From Pyramidobacter porci (GTDB lineage: Bacteria; Synergistota; Synergistia; Synergistales; Dethiosulfovibrionaceae): a DNA stretch of 64,000 nt. This document shows positions 28,302 to 36,970 of this stretch, piece after piece. The notes under the pieces are model-generated. The model saw only the letters and a list, made by a program, of their open reading frames with translations. It did no database searches and was not told the origin of the DNA. The position numbers and the translations under genes are program-made. The stretch lies in contig NZ_VUNH01000001.1 of NCBI RefSeq assembly GCF_009695745.1, positions 1-64,000 of the forward strand, given 5' to 3'. The number at the start of each line of letters is the position of its first letter. Position 1 is the stretch's first letter.

Positions 28302-28486
28302 CTGCTTTCGGAGCGCGAGCGCGAAGTGCCGGGCTGGTGGGGCACGGGCTGACGAACGACGAGATCGCCTGGCGGATGCACGTTTCCGTGGCGACGGTCA
28401 AATCCTTTCCGGCGCGGGCGTTCTGCAAGACCGGCGTCGCTTTCCGCGCCGAGCTGACCGCTTGGCTGCTGCGGCGGGGAAACTGA
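28302..28486 (+). pseudogene. Remnant of a LuxR-type helix-turn-helix domain, frameshifted
   Basis: Reading from 28302 gives LLSEREREVPG; after a one-base loss near 28331 the next frame continues LVGHGLTNDEIAWRMHVS, then VATVKSFPARAFCKTGVAFR and AELTAWLLRRGN, ending in a stop at 28484-28486. Restoring one base yields a continuous domain with the LuxR pattern SEREREV...GLTNDEIA...VATVK. There is no room for an N-terminal domain before the thrS stop, so this is a decayed C-terminal fragment. Confidence 0.75.
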
Positions 28487-28519
28487 CGATCGGCGGCCGG
28501 AGGGGCGCGAAATCGGCGC

Positions 28520-28548
28520 TTGCGCAAATTGCCCGCGGGTGTTATACT
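28520..28548 (+). promoter_or_regulatory. Predicted promoter of infC-rpmI-rplT
   Basis: TTGCGC and TATACT are separated by 17 bases. Transcription would start near 28555, giving a leader of about 158 bases. Confidence 0.75.
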
Positions 28549-28648
28549 CTCACAAGCGATAGAGAAGCAGAGGATTTCCTCTCGCCCGCGCGGCGCCTTT
28601 CGGCAGCTGGCGGGTCATGCGTGGACGTCACGGAGTGTGTGAATGTGC

Positions 28649-28681
28649 ATGAGGAGAGGCGGAGCCTTTCCTCATTTTTTT
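28649..28681 (+). terminator. Leader terminator (attenuator candidate) upstream of infC
   Basis: ATGAGGAGAGGC pairs with GCCTTTCCTCAT (11 Watson-Crick pairs and one G:U) across a GGA loop and is followed by seven Ts. It lies between the promoter and infC with no gene before it, as expected for an attenuator of the IF3-L35-L20 operon. Confidence 0.8.
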
Positions 28682-28712
28682 ATCGCGGTAAAATCTTGTG
28701 GAGGTGACTCAC

Positions 28713-29261
28713 ATAGCTAAAAAAATGCCCGACGAGCCGAGAGTGAACGAAGAGATCAACGCCGAGCAGATTCTTGTGATCGACAACGAGGGCAAGAAAC
28801 TTGGCGTGATGACTCCGGCTGAAGGAATCGCCGCAGCGGAAGAGCGTGAGCTGGATCTTGTGGAAGTCGCGCCGGACGGCAATCCGCCCGTGTGCCGCAT
28901 TCTTGATTTTGGCAAGTACCGCTACCAGCAGCAGAAGCGCGACAAGGACGCCCGCAAGAAGCAGAAGGTGCAGGCGCTCAAGGAAATCAAGATGCGTCCC
29001 AAGATCGACGAACACGATTACGATTTTAAGACGAGGGCCGTGATCAAGTTCCTCGAAAGCGGGCACCGCGTAAAGGTGTCCATATTCTTCCGCGGCAGAG
29101 AGATGGCGTTTTTGGACAAGGGCCGTGAGGTCATTAACCGCGTCGCGGCTGACTGCGCCGCCGTCGGCAAGATGGACGAAGAGCCGCGCATGGAAGGCCG
29201 CTACATGAGAGCGTTGTTTGTGCCGCTTCCTGGTTCCGCCAGAGGCGACAGCAAAGAATAG
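28713..29261 (+). CDS. infC: Translation initiation factor IF-3, probable AUA start
   Basis: IF-3 keeps ribosomal subunits apart and checks start codons. The product has the N-domain start PRVNEEINAEQILVID, the linker rich in Lys and Gln (YRYQQQKRDKDARKKQK) and the C-domain with KEIKMRPKIDEHDYDFK. GGAGGTGA at 28700-28707 is placed correctly for an ATA at 28713 (182 residues); the first ATG at 28725 is 17 bases away and a GTG at 28698 precedes the site. Non-standard infC starts (AUU in E. coli) underlie IF-3 autoregulation, so ATA is preferred. rpmI follows after 27 bases. Confidence 0.92.
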   Translation: MAKKMPDEPRVNEEINAEQILVIDNEGKKLGVMTPAEGIAAAEERELDLVEVAPDGNPPVCRILDFGKYRYQQQKRDKDARKKQKVQALKEIKMRPKIDEHDYDFKTRAVIKFLESGHRVKVSIFFRGREMAFLDKGREVINRVAADCAAVGKMDEEPRMEGRYMRALFVPLPGSARGDSKE

Positions 29262-29288
29262 AAAGCGAATTTTACGGAGGTTGTCAGT

Positions 29289-29489
29289 ATGGTCTGGAAA
29301 GCAAAGACTCATTCCGGCGCGAAAAAGCGCTTTTCGTACACGGGCAGCGGCAAGATCAAGTATCAGAAGAACGGACGCCGTCACCTTCTGAGCACCAAGA
29401 ACGCCAAGAGACATCGCCGCCTGCGCCAGGCGGGGCTTCTTGCCAACGGGCAGGAAGAGATGCTGCGTCTGATGATGCCCGGCAAGTAA
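29289..29489 (+). CDS. rpmI: 50S ribosomal protein L35
   Basis: The 66-residue basic protein has the L35 pattern [12 protein letters not shown] near the start and [15 protein letters not shown] in the centre. ACGGAGG lies before the ATG. It sits between infC and rplT, the near-universal order. Confidence 0.96.
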   Translation: MVWKAKTHSGAKKRFSYTGSGKIKYQKNGRRHLLSTKNAKRHRRLRQAGLLANGQEEMLRLMMPGK

Positions 29490-29516
29490 GTTCGAAATTT
29501 TCAGAGGTGAAGATCG

Positions 29517-29873
29517 ATGCGCGTTAAAGCAGCCAGTTCCAGCGATAGAAAGTACAAGAAGCTTTTTTCCATCACCAAGGGTTTCTTCGGCCATAAGAAG
29601 AACAATTACCGCCGCGCCCGCGAGGCCTATCTGCACGCCCTGAGCAGCATGTTCAAGGACCGCCGCCGCAAGAAGAGGGATTTCCGCCGTCTGTGGATCT
29701 CCCGCATCAACGCGGCCGCGCGCATGGAGGGCATGTCGTACAGTTTCTTCATGAACGGCCTGAAGAAGGCCGGCATCGAAGTGAACCGCAAGATGCTTGC
29801 CGATCTTGCGGTCAACGACATGGCGGCCTTCCGCGGCATCGCCGAGCAGGCTCGTCAGGCGTTGACCAAGTAG
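29517..29873 (+). CDS. rplT: 50S ribosomal protein L20
   Basis: The 118 residues show L20 signatures: RKYKKLFSITKGFFGHKKN, RDRRRKKRDFRRLWISRINAA-type centre and a helical C-terminal RNA-binding domain (NGLKKAGIEVNRKMLADLA). L20 represses its own operon through leader RNA in E. coli and Bacillus, so it is the natural candidate for acting on the leader hairpin at 28649-28681. A strong terminator follows at 29915. Confidence 0.96.
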   Translation: MRVKAASSSDRKYKKLFSITKGFFGHKKNNYRRAREAYLHALSSMFKDRRRKKRDFRRLWISRINAAARMEGMSYSFFMNGLKKAGIEVNRKMLADLAVNDMAAFRGIAEQARQALTK

Positions 29874-29914
29874 GGTTGGACGAAGAGCTCTTCAACCTGT
29901 TCAATGAAGAGAGC

Positions 29915-29954
29915 GAAGGGCTCCTGTCACAGAATGACAGGAGCCCTTCTGTTT
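29915..29954 (+). terminator. Terminator after rplT
   Basis: A perfect 15-bp stem (GAAGGGCTCCTGTCA and its complement) with a five-base loop is followed by TGTTTT. Confidence 0.9.
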
Positions 29955-30012
29955 TATGAGGCCTGTCTGAGAACAGGAAGTTCTGGGCGGGAACGGACAA
30001 GGAGGAAACATC

Positions 30013-31056
30013 ATGAGCAGTGAAATCGCTCTTGAAATAGAGAAAATCCGCGCGGTTGTCGAGTCGGCTCTGAAAGACGGCGCCACGCTCGAATCGCTGA
30101 ACGACTGCCGGATCGCGGTCTTCGGCAAGAAGGGGGCGATGACGGGCCTGCAGAAAATGCTGGGCAAGCTGTCGCCGCAGGAGCGTCCCGAAATGGGCAA
30201 GATCATCAACGGCGCCAAGGCGGAGTTTCAGGGCAAGCTCGACGAGGCGATCGAAACGCTTGAACGCCGCCGCTTGACGGAGATGGAGCTGCGCGACCGC
30301 GTCGACGTCACGCAGCCTGCCCGCGGCCGGGCCTACGGCGGCGTGCATCCTGTCGTGCAGGTGACGATGGAGGTGCTGGAAGTCCTTGAAGGGCTGGGAT
30401 TCGTGACCGTGACCGGTCCGGAGATCGAGACGGACTTCTTCAACTTCGAAGCGCTGAACATCCCGCCGCACCACCCGGCCCGCGACATGCAGGACACGTT
30501 TTACTTCGGCGACGGACGCCTGCTGCGCACGCACACTTCCGGCATGGAGATCCACGCCATGCTCGACATGGGCGCGCCGCTGCGCGTGGCCTGCCCCGGG
30601 CGCGTCTATCGCCGCGACAACGACCCCACGCACTCGCCGATGTTCCATCAGGTCGAAGGCTTGGTCGTCGACACATCCATCTCCGTCGGCGACCTCAAAG
30701 GCTGCCTCGAAGCGATGATCCACGGCGTCTTCGGCAGGAAGCTGAAAGCCCGCTACCGCGCCAGCTACTTCCCGTTCACGGAGCCGTCGATGGAAGTCGA
30801 CATCGAGTGCTTCAAGTGCGGCGGTTCCGATTGCCACTGCCAAATCTGCAAGGGCACCGGCTGGCTCGAGATCGGCGGCATGGGCATGTGCCATCCCAAC
30901 GTGCTGCGCTACGGCGGCATCGACCCCGACAAATACAACGGTTTCGCCTGGGGCATGGGGCTCGACCGCATCGCCATGCTCAAGTACGGGCTGACGGATC
31001 TCCGCGCACTGTTCGACGGCGACGTTTCCTATCTTCTTTCCGGGAGGCATGAATAA
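30013..31056 (+). CDS. pheS: Phenylalanyl-tRNA synthetase alpha subunit
   Basis: The 347-residue protein has an N-terminal coiled coil for tRNA contact and the class II core: HPVVQVTMEVLEVLEGLGF, THTSGMEIHAML in place of the usual HTSxVQ, RRDNDPTHSPMFHQVEG and GMGLDRIAMLKYGL. Several cysteines lie in CFKCGGSDCHCQICKGTG. AAGGAGGA precedes the ATG. No clear promoter follows the rplT terminator, so expression may depend on read-through or a weak promoter. It overlaps pheT by one base (TAATG). Confidence 0.95.
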   Translation: MSSEIALEIEKIRAVVESALKDGATLESLNDCRIAVFGKKGAMTGLQKMLGKLSPQERPEMGKIINGAKAEFQGKLDEAIETLERRRLTEMELRDRVDVTQPARGRAYGGVHPVVQVTMEVLEVLEGLGFVTVTGPEIETDFFNFEALNIPPHHPARDMQDTFYFGDGRLLRTHTSGMEIHAMLDMGAPLRVACPGRVYRRDNDPTHSPMFHQVEGLVVDTSISVGDLKGCLEAMIHGVFGRKLKARYRASYFPFTEPSMEVDIECFKCGGSDCHCQICKGTGWLEIGGMGMCHPNVLRYGGIDPDKYNGFAWGMGLDRIAMLKYGLTDLRALFDGDVSYLLSGRHE

Positions 31057-33437
31057 TGTTGCTCTCCATCAACTGGCTGAAAGATTTCATCACGCTTGAC
31101 GCGCCTCTTGAAGAGATCGCCGAGAAGCTGACGGTGACGGGCACCGAGATCGAATCCATTATGCGTCCCGGCGCGGCCGTCAGAGGCGTGCGCATCGCCA
31201 AGATCGTCGAGTGCTCGCAGCATCCGACCAAATCGGGTCTGAAAGTGACCCGCCTGGACGTGGGGGAGAAGGAGTATCCGCTCTGCGTCACCGCGGCGCC
31301 GAACGTGAAGCTGGGCGACGTGATCCCCTGGTTCGCGCCCGGCTCGTCGACGGCCGGCGGCATGGAGCTGGAGTATCGCGATTTCGACGGTTTCAACAGC
31401 GCCGGCATGATGGCGTCGGCCAAGGAATTGGGCGTGCCCGATCTGACCGATGTGTACGGCATCCTCATCCTGCCGCAGGACGCGCCGCTCGGCGCCGATG
31501 CCGGCGCGTGGCTGGGGCTGGACGACACAGTCTTCGACATGTCGGTGACGCCGAACCGCGGCGATCTGCTCAGCGTTCTCGGTGCGGCGCTGGAGATCCA
31601 CGCGCTGTTCCCGCAGTGCGATCTGCACGTGCCCGCCGTTCCCAAGCCGGGCTACGACGGCGAGTGGACGCTGCCGTTCGAAGGGATCACGCTCGGAAGC
31701 GAAGGCTGCCGCGCCTACCGCCTCGGCATGGCCGATTCGGTCCGGATCGCTCCGTCGCCGTTGCAGGCCGGCGTGAGACTGTGCATGTCGGGCATGCGCC
31801 CCATCAACAACATCGTCGACGCCACCAACTACGCGATGCTCGCCCTCGGCCAGCCGCTGCACGCTTTCGACGCGGCCAGCCTGCCGGGGCGCAACATCGG
31901 CGTGCGCGCCGCCCGAGACGGCGAGGAGCTCGTCACGCTCGACGGCAAAACCCACAAGTTGCTGCCCTCCGACCTTGTCATCTCCAGCAGCGGCGTCGGC
32001 GTGGCGCTGGCCGGCGTCATGGGCGGACTCAACTCGGAAATCACCGACAAGACGGAACACGTTCTCCTGGAAAGCGCCAACTTCGCGGCTCCCTTCGTCA
32101 GCAAAACTTCGCGCCGCCTCGGCATCCCCAGCGAAGCTTCGTTCCGCTATTCCCGCGGCGTCGATCCTCTGCTGACGGAGACCGCCATGAACTACGCGCT
32201 GCATCTGATGGAGCAGTGGGGCGGCGTGCGCGCCTTCTCGCGCAACTTTTACGTTCAGAACGGCGAAATCCGGCCGGCCCGCGTACCTCTGACGGCGGGA
32301 AAGATGAAGAAGATCCTCGTCTGGGACGACATGAACGGGGCCGAGGCGATCTTGAAGCGCCTCGGCATCGAAAAAGCGGCCGGCGATCGGGACAGCGCCG
32401 AATACGAAGTACCGACGCGCCGCTGCGACATCGCCATCGAAGAAGATCTGATCGAGGAAGTCGGACGTATCCGCGGTTACGACGCGATCGAGCCAACGAT
32501 CCCCGTTCTGCACCGCGCCGGAGCGCTCAGTCCGGCCATGCGGCTGCAGCGCCTGCTCCGTTCCGTGGCGATCGGTCGCGGTTATACCGAAGCGGTGACG
32601 CTGAGCTTCGTCAGCCCCGAGAGCCTGACGCTGCTTCGTTATCCCGAGGCCGGCCAATGCAAGGTCGTGGCCAATCCGATCAGTGCCGATATGTCGGTGA
32701 TGCGTCCTTCGCTGCTTCCCGGGCTGCTGAACGGTGTCGGCAAAGCGGTGCGCGGCGGCTGGCGCGATCCGATCCGCGTCTTCGAGTTCGGCCGCGTGTT
32801 TGTGCCGGAAAACGGCGCTGTCAAAGAGGTGGAGCGCATCGGCGGCATTGCCTTCAGCGGCAAGGAAAAACGCGCGCTCTACGCGTCCTCGAAAGAGGAT
32901 TTCATGTTGGTCAAGGGCGACGTGGAAGCGCTGGCCCGGAGCTGCAACGCCGCGCTGACGTTCCGCCGGGCGCAGCGCGCCGACGGGCACGCCGGCCAGA
33001 CGGCCGAGATCCTGTTCGACGGCAAGACCATCGGCTATCTGATGTGCCTGAAGCCCGACATCGCCGCTCAGCTCGATCTCGACACGCCGCTGTACGCTTT
33101 CGAGCTGGACGTGGAGCCTTTTATGGAAACGCCGCTGCCCCGTTATGCCAAAAACAATCCCTATCCGCCGGTCTACCGCGACATTTCCATGCTCGTCGCC
33201 AGGGATGTGCCCGCCGACAAGGTGATCGCCGACATCCGCGAAGTGGCCGGCTCGCTGCTGAGCACCGTGCGCCTTTTCGACGTCTACGAAGGCCAGGGCG
33301 TGCCGGAGGGATTCCGCAGCATGGCTTTCTCGATGGCGTACCGTCTGAGCGAGCGCACGCTGAAAGACGCCGAAGTGGAAGAAGAACACAACGGCGTTCG
33401 TTCGGGGCTTGAACAAAAGGGCTATAAACTGAGATAA
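31056..33437 (+). CDS. pheT: Phenylalanyl-tRNA synthetase beta subunit
   Basis: The beta subunit carries tRNA-binding and editing domains and completes the alpha2-beta2 enzyme. The 793 residues begin MLLSINWLKDFI, followed by an EMAP-like tRNA-binding domain (about 40-150), the B3/B4 editing region with RPINNIVDATNYAML, the B5 domain with IEEDLIEEVGRIRGYDAI near 470, and a C-terminal ferredoxin-like anticodon domain (YPPVYRDISMLVARDVPADK). Length and order are standard. Confidence 0.95.
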   Translation: MLLSINWLKDFITLDAPLEEIAEKLTVTGTEIESIMRPGAAVRGVRIAKIVECSQHPTKSGLKVTRLDVGEKEYPLCVTAAPNVKLGDVIPWFAPGSSTAGGMELEYRDFDGFNSAGMMASAKELGVPDLTDVYGILILPQDAPLGADAGAWLGLDDTVFDMSVTPNRGDLLSVLGAALEIHALFPQCDLHVPAVPKPGYDGEWTLPFEGITLGSEGCRAYRLGMADSVRIAPSPLQAGVRLCMSGMRPINNIVDATNYAMLALGQPLHAFDAASLPGRNIGVRAARDGEELVTLDGKTHKLLPSDLVISSSGVGVALAGVMGGLNSEITDKTEHVLLESANFAAPFVSKTSRRLGIPSEASFRYSRGVDPLLTETAMNYALHLMEQWGGVRAFSRNFYVQNGEIRPARVPLTAGKMKKILVWDDMNGAEAILKRLGIEKAAGDRDSAEYEVPTRRCDIAIEEDLIEEVGRIRGYDAIEPTIPVLHRAGALSPAMRLQRLLRSVAIGRGYTEAVTLSFVSPESLTLLRYPEAGQCKVVANPISADMSVMRPSLLPGLLNGVGKAVRGGWRDPIRVFEFGRVFVPENGAVKEVERIGGIAFSGKEKRALYASSKEDFMLVKGDVEALARSCNAALTFRRAQRADGHAGQTAEILFDGKTIGYLMCLKPDIAAQLDLDTPLYAFELDVEPFMETPLPRYAKNNPYPPVYRDISMLVARDVPADKVIADIREVAGSLLSTVRLFDVYEGQGVPEGFRSMAFSMAYRLSERTLKDAEVEEEHNGVRSGLEQKGYKLR

Positions 33438-33483
33438 TAAGACGCAGATCCTTGCAGAAATGCGGAAAACTAAGGAGGAAGAA

Positions 33484-33780
33484 ATGATGACCAATTTATC
33501 CGAACTCGATCAGCTTCTGGAGCGCGTTTCCGGCCGTATCGGCGAGTTCGCCGCGTCCAACGCTTCTTTGCAGGACGAGCTGGCGAAGGTGAAGAAGCAG
33601 CTGGATGAAAAAGAGCTCGACAAGATCCGCGCGCTCAAGGAGAAAGACCGCGTCATCGAGGAGCTCGAGCGGGAGAAGATGAACCTTCAGAAGGAGAAGG
33701 AAGCTCTCGAGAGCAAGCTTGACGATATCGCCAAGAGCTTGAAAAACATCCTGCCCGACGCCGGCTTCGAAAGGCGGTAA
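33484..33780 (+). CDS. Small coiled-coil protein next to zapA
   Basis: The 98-residue protein is predicted almost wholly as a coiled coil: leucine/acidic heptads run from LSELDQLLERV to about residue 90, including KEKDRVIEELEREKMNLQKE. I do not recognise a named family. AAGGAGG lies before paired ATGs at 33484 and 33487. It is four bases from zapA and may play a structural role in division, like ZapB elsewhere; that is inference from position and coiled-coil character only. Confidence 0.75.
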   Translation: MMTNLSELDQLLERVSGRIGEFAASNASLQDELAKVKKQLDEKELDKIRALKEKDRVIEELEREKMNLQKEKEALESKLDDIAKSLKNILPDAGFERR

Positions 33781-33784
33781 GAAC

Positions 33785-34072
33785 ATGGAGGATAACACCC
33801 GGGAGGCAAGAGTCACTCTCGGCACCAAGACCTACCTCCTTCGTACGGCTCTTAAGCCCGAACAGTTTGACGAAATCGTCGAATTCAGCCGGAAACTGTT
33901 TGCGTCCCTCGACCCCAAAGTCGACCAAGAGCGGCGGCTGGTCCTCGGCTGGATGTACATGGCGTATAAGCTGAAGCAGATCGAGGGAAAACTCGATCTG
34001 CTCCTGAGCAAATATTATTCTGCCGGCGACGGCGCGCCGGAGAAGAGCGAGCGGAAAGAAGGCGCGGAATGA
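33785..34072 (+). CDS. zapA: Cell division protein ZapA-like
   Basis: ZapA bundles FtsZ filaments at the division site. The 95-residue protein opens with a short beta segment (REARVTLGTKTYLLRTAL) and then an amphipathic helix with the family-like RLVLGWMYMAYKLKQIEGKL. Length and position upstream of cvpA and mutS2 match many genomes. Its end overlaps cvpA by four bases (ATGA). Confidence 0.82.
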   Translation: MEDNTREARVTLGTKTYLLRTALKPEQFDEIVEFSRKLFASLDPKVDQERRLVLGWMYMAYKLKQIEGKLDLLLSKYYSAGDGAPEKSERKEGAE

Positions 34073-34572
34073 CCCTTGTGGACGGATTCGACCTTTGCAT
34101 GCTGCTGATCGTGGTCTTTTTCGCCGTCAAGGGGATTTTCCGCGGTTTTTCCGGCGAGATCTTTTCCCTGGCCGGCATCATCGGCGGCGTTTATTTCGGC
34201 TTCAAATACGCCGATCCGGTGGACGCCGCGCTCAGGAATCTTTTCGGCTCGCTCAACGCTTCGGTGAGCCGGATGATCGCGATCGCGCTCGTTTTCTTTG
34301 CCGTCTGCATCGTCTGCGCGCTGATCGGCAAGCTCTTCCGCGCGCTGCTGTCGATGGTGTCGCTGTCGGCGCTGGATCGTCTGTGCGGTTTTCTGGTCGG
34401 CGGCGTCAAGGGCGCGGCGATCGTGATCCTCGTCGTCGTGACGCTGCAGCATGCCGAGCGTTTTCTGCCCGGCGTGGAACTGCGAAACAGCCGTACGGTG
34501 CTGCTCGTCAATGCGGTCCTTCCCGACATCAAAGACTCTCTCGACGCTTTTTTCCCGAAACAGATCGTATAG
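34069..34572 (+). CDS. cvpA: CvpA-family membrane protein
   Basis: The 167-residue protein has about four membrane segments, with the CvpA pattern VDGFDLCMLLIVVFFAVKG at the start, GFSGEIFSLAGIIGGVYFG, and LDRLCGFLVGGVKGAAIV near residue 105. CvpA was linked to colicin V export and, elsewhere, to envelope stress; the molecular function is unsettled. It sits between zapA and mutS2, a frequent association. Confidence 0.85.
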   Translation: MTLVDGFDLCMLLIVVFFAVKGIFRGFSGEIFSLAGIIGGVYFGFKYADPVDAALRNLFGSLNASVSRMIAIALVFFAVCIVCALIGKLFRALLSMVSLSALDRLCGFLVGGVKGAAIVILVVVTLQHAERFLPGVELRNSRTVLLVNAVLPDIKDSLDAFFPKQIV

Positions 34573-34585
34573 TTGGTGATCCGAG

Positions 34586-36931
34586 GTGAAAATCAACGAA
34601 GAGGCGCGGCAGTCGCTCGAGATCGACGACGTCCTCGAGCTCCTTGCAGCGGGCGCGAGAAGTGAACTGGGACGCGCGGCTCTCGTCCGGATAGAGCCTG
34701 CCGCCGACATGAAAAGTCTGATAAGCCGCCAGAATCTGCTGGCGGCTTATTTGAACTTTATCGAAAGCGGCGGGAACTTCCCGTGGAACGAGGCGGTGCA
34801 GGTCGTCTCCGCAGCGCTGGACGAGGCGCGCCATACGGGGCTGCTGCTGGGGGAGGAGCTGCTGAAGGTCCGCGTCCTGCTGACGCTGGCCATGGCCGTC
34901 AAGGAATGCGCGCAGGCGGCAAAGGAGAAGTTCCCGCCGCTGGTCTGGTTTTGTGACCGTATCCGTGAATTCTCGGACGAACTCGAACGGCTTTCGGTCT
35001 TGAACAGCGACGGCTCGCTGGCCGACGGCGCTTCGCCCAAACTGCGCGAGATCCGCGCCGAACTGGACCAGAAACGGCGCGAAGCGCGCGCTGTGGGCAA
35101 CGGCTTCCTGAACGGCCCCTCCAGCGGCATGCTCCAGGAACGCGTGCTTTCGATGCGCAGCGGCCGCTTCGCCGTGTTGGTGAAACAGGCTTTTATCAAC
35201 CGCTTCCCCGGCATCGTCACCGACAAGTCGGCGTCGGGCAACTCCGTCTACATGGAGCCGCACGCCCTCGTCGTCTTCAATAACCGCATCGCGGCGCTGC
35301 TGGAGCAGCAGCGCCAGGAGGAGCACCGCATTTTCGGCGAGCTGACGAAAATGCTTCTCGACCGCCGAAACGCCGTGAACGAAGCGGAAACGGCGCTGGC
35401 GCAGCTCGACCTGTTCTACTGCATGGACGACCTGATCCATTTCAAACGCTGGCGCATCCCCGAGCTGGTCAAACGCTCCGAGTTTTGCTTTTACGACGTG
35501 CGTCACCCGCTGCTGGGCGAGCGCGCCGTTCCCATCGACGTTTCTTGCGGCCGGGATTTTCGCGCCCTCGTGGTGACGGGACCGAACACCGGCGGCAAGA
35601 CCGTGGCGCTGAAAACGTGCGCTCTGGCCGTGTACCTGGCCTGGTGCGGCTTGCCCGTGCCCGCCGGCGACGGCTCCTGCGTCGGCAACATCTCCGCGAT
35701 TTACGCCGATATCGGCGACGAGCAGAGCATCGAACAGAGCCTTTCGACGTTCAGCTCCCATTTGAAGCGCATCGTTTCGATGCTCGAAAACGCCGATGCC
35801 GATTCGCTGGCGCTGCTCGACGAACTGGGCGCCGGCACCGACCCGCAGGAAGGCGCGGCCCTGGGCATCGCCGTGCTGGAGGAGTTTTTGCGCCGCAAGA
35901 CCCTCGTGCTGGCGACGACGCATCACAATCCGATCAAACGCTTCGCGACCACTACGCCCGGCGTGGAGGCGGCCTGCGTCGACTTCGACATGAAGACCCT
36001 CAGCCCCACGTATCATCTGCTCGTCGGCATCCCCGGCCAGAGCAACGCCCTGGCGATCGCCCAACGCTACGGCATGCCGCCCGACATCGTCAAGCGGGCC
36101 GAAGAGTGTCTGAATTCCGACGAGCTGAACGTCGAGCGCCTGATCGGCCAGCTGCAGGAAAAACGCTTAGCCGTCGAGAAGCTCTCGCGCGAACTGGCGC
36201 AGGAAAAACAGAGGCTTGACGCCGAAAGGAAAAAACTTCAGCAGAGCCGTTCCGAAACCGAGCGGAAACGGGACGAAATGATCCTGAAAGCGGAACGCGA
36301 ATCGCAAAAAGTTCTCGACGACGCCGAGGCGAAAGCCCGTTCGCTGCTCAAATCACTGCAAGGCGCGGCGCGCTCGGCCGGACACCGCGAGATGGCCCGG
36401 CAAAAAATGCAGATCGACAAGACCCGCGGCACGTCGGCCGTGCGCCAGAACGCTATTGAAGTGCGGCGCACGCCTCCCGCCTCGCCGCGATTGGCGGTCG
36501 GCTCGCCCGTGAAGCTCAGCGACAGCAGCGTCAAGGGCGAGATCGTGGCCATCGACGGCAAGAACGCCGAAGTGCAGGCCGGCGCCATGCGCATCACCGT
36601 GCCGCTGGCGAAGTTGACGCCGACCGCCGCACCACCCCAGGCGCGGCAGAGCGCGGACGAAATCGCCATCGTGCGGCGTCCGGAAGGCGTGCCCAGCTCC
36701 ATCATGGTGCGCGGCATGCTGGCCGACGAAGCAATCCCGTTGGTGGAGCGCTACCTCGACCAGGCCATGCGCGCCGGGTACGGCGAAGTCGCCGTCATTC
36801 ACGGCCGCGGCGAAGGCATCCTGCGCAAGCTTGTGCATCAGCTCTGCGCCCGTTTGCCTTACGTTTCCGAGTACCGTCTCGGCGACCACTCCGAAGGCGG
36901 CTGGGGCGTGACCATCGTGAAATTCCGCTGA
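34586..36931 (+). CDS. mutS2: Endonuclease MutS2
   Basis: MutS2 limits homologous recombination and, in some species, rescues collided ribosomes. The 781 residues have the MutS-like ATPase with Walker A GPNTGGKTVALK near 330 and DELGAGTDPQEGAALG, a long coiled-coil with many Glu, Lys and Arg (about 515-610), and a C-terminal Smr nuclease domain ending HGRGEGILRKLVHQL. There is no mismatch-binding domain. The GTG start at 34586 has only a weak GGTG upstream, so a slightly different start is possible. Confidence 0.93.
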   Translation: MKINEEARQSLEIDDVLELLAAGARSELGRAALVRIEPAADMKSLISRQNLLAAYLNFIESGGNFPWNEAVQVVSAALDEARHTGLLLGEELLKVRVLLTLAMAVKECAQAAKEKFPPLVWFCDRIREFSDELERLSVLNSDGSLADGASPKLREIRAELDQKRREARAVGNGFLNGPSSGMLQERVLSMRSGRFAVLVKQAFINRFPGIVTDKSASGNSVYMEPHALVVFNNRIAALLEQQRQEEHRIFGELTKMLLDRRNAVNEAETALAQLDLFYCMDDLIHFKRWRIPELVKRSEFCFYDVRHPLLGERAVPIDVSCGRDFRALVVTGPNTGGKTVALKTCALAVYLAWCGLPVPAGDGSCVGNISAIYADIGDEQSIEQSLSTFSSHLKRIVSMLENADADSLALLDELGAGTDPQEGAALGIAVLEEFLRRKTLVLATTHHNPIKRFATTTPGVEAACVDFDMKTLSPTYHLLVGIPGQSNALAIAQRYGMPPDIVKRAEECLNSDELNVERLIGQLQEKRLAVEKLSRELAQEKQRLDAERKKLQQSRSETERKRDEMILKAERESQKVLDDAEAKARSLLKSLQGAARSAGHREMARQKMQIDKTRGTSAVRQNAIEVRRTPPASPRLAVGSPVKLSDSSVKGEIVAIDGKNAEVQAGAMRITVPLAKLTPTAAPPQARQSADEIAIVRRPEGVPSSIMVRGMLADEAIPLVERYLDQAMRAGYGEVAVIHGRGEGILRKLVHQLCARLPYVSEYRLGDHSEGGWGVTIVKFR

Positions 36932-36970
36932 TACTAATTCTTGATAGAAAGCATTAGCACAGTTTTCGGG

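Noticed and set aside
26266-28527. 753-residue open frame on the minus strand
   Set aside because: It is opposite thrS and has no recognisable motifs or ribosome binding site.
31211-33412. 733-residue open frame on the plus strand, +1 to pheT
   Set aside because: The composition is extremely rich in Arg and Ala and the frame lies wholly within pheT.
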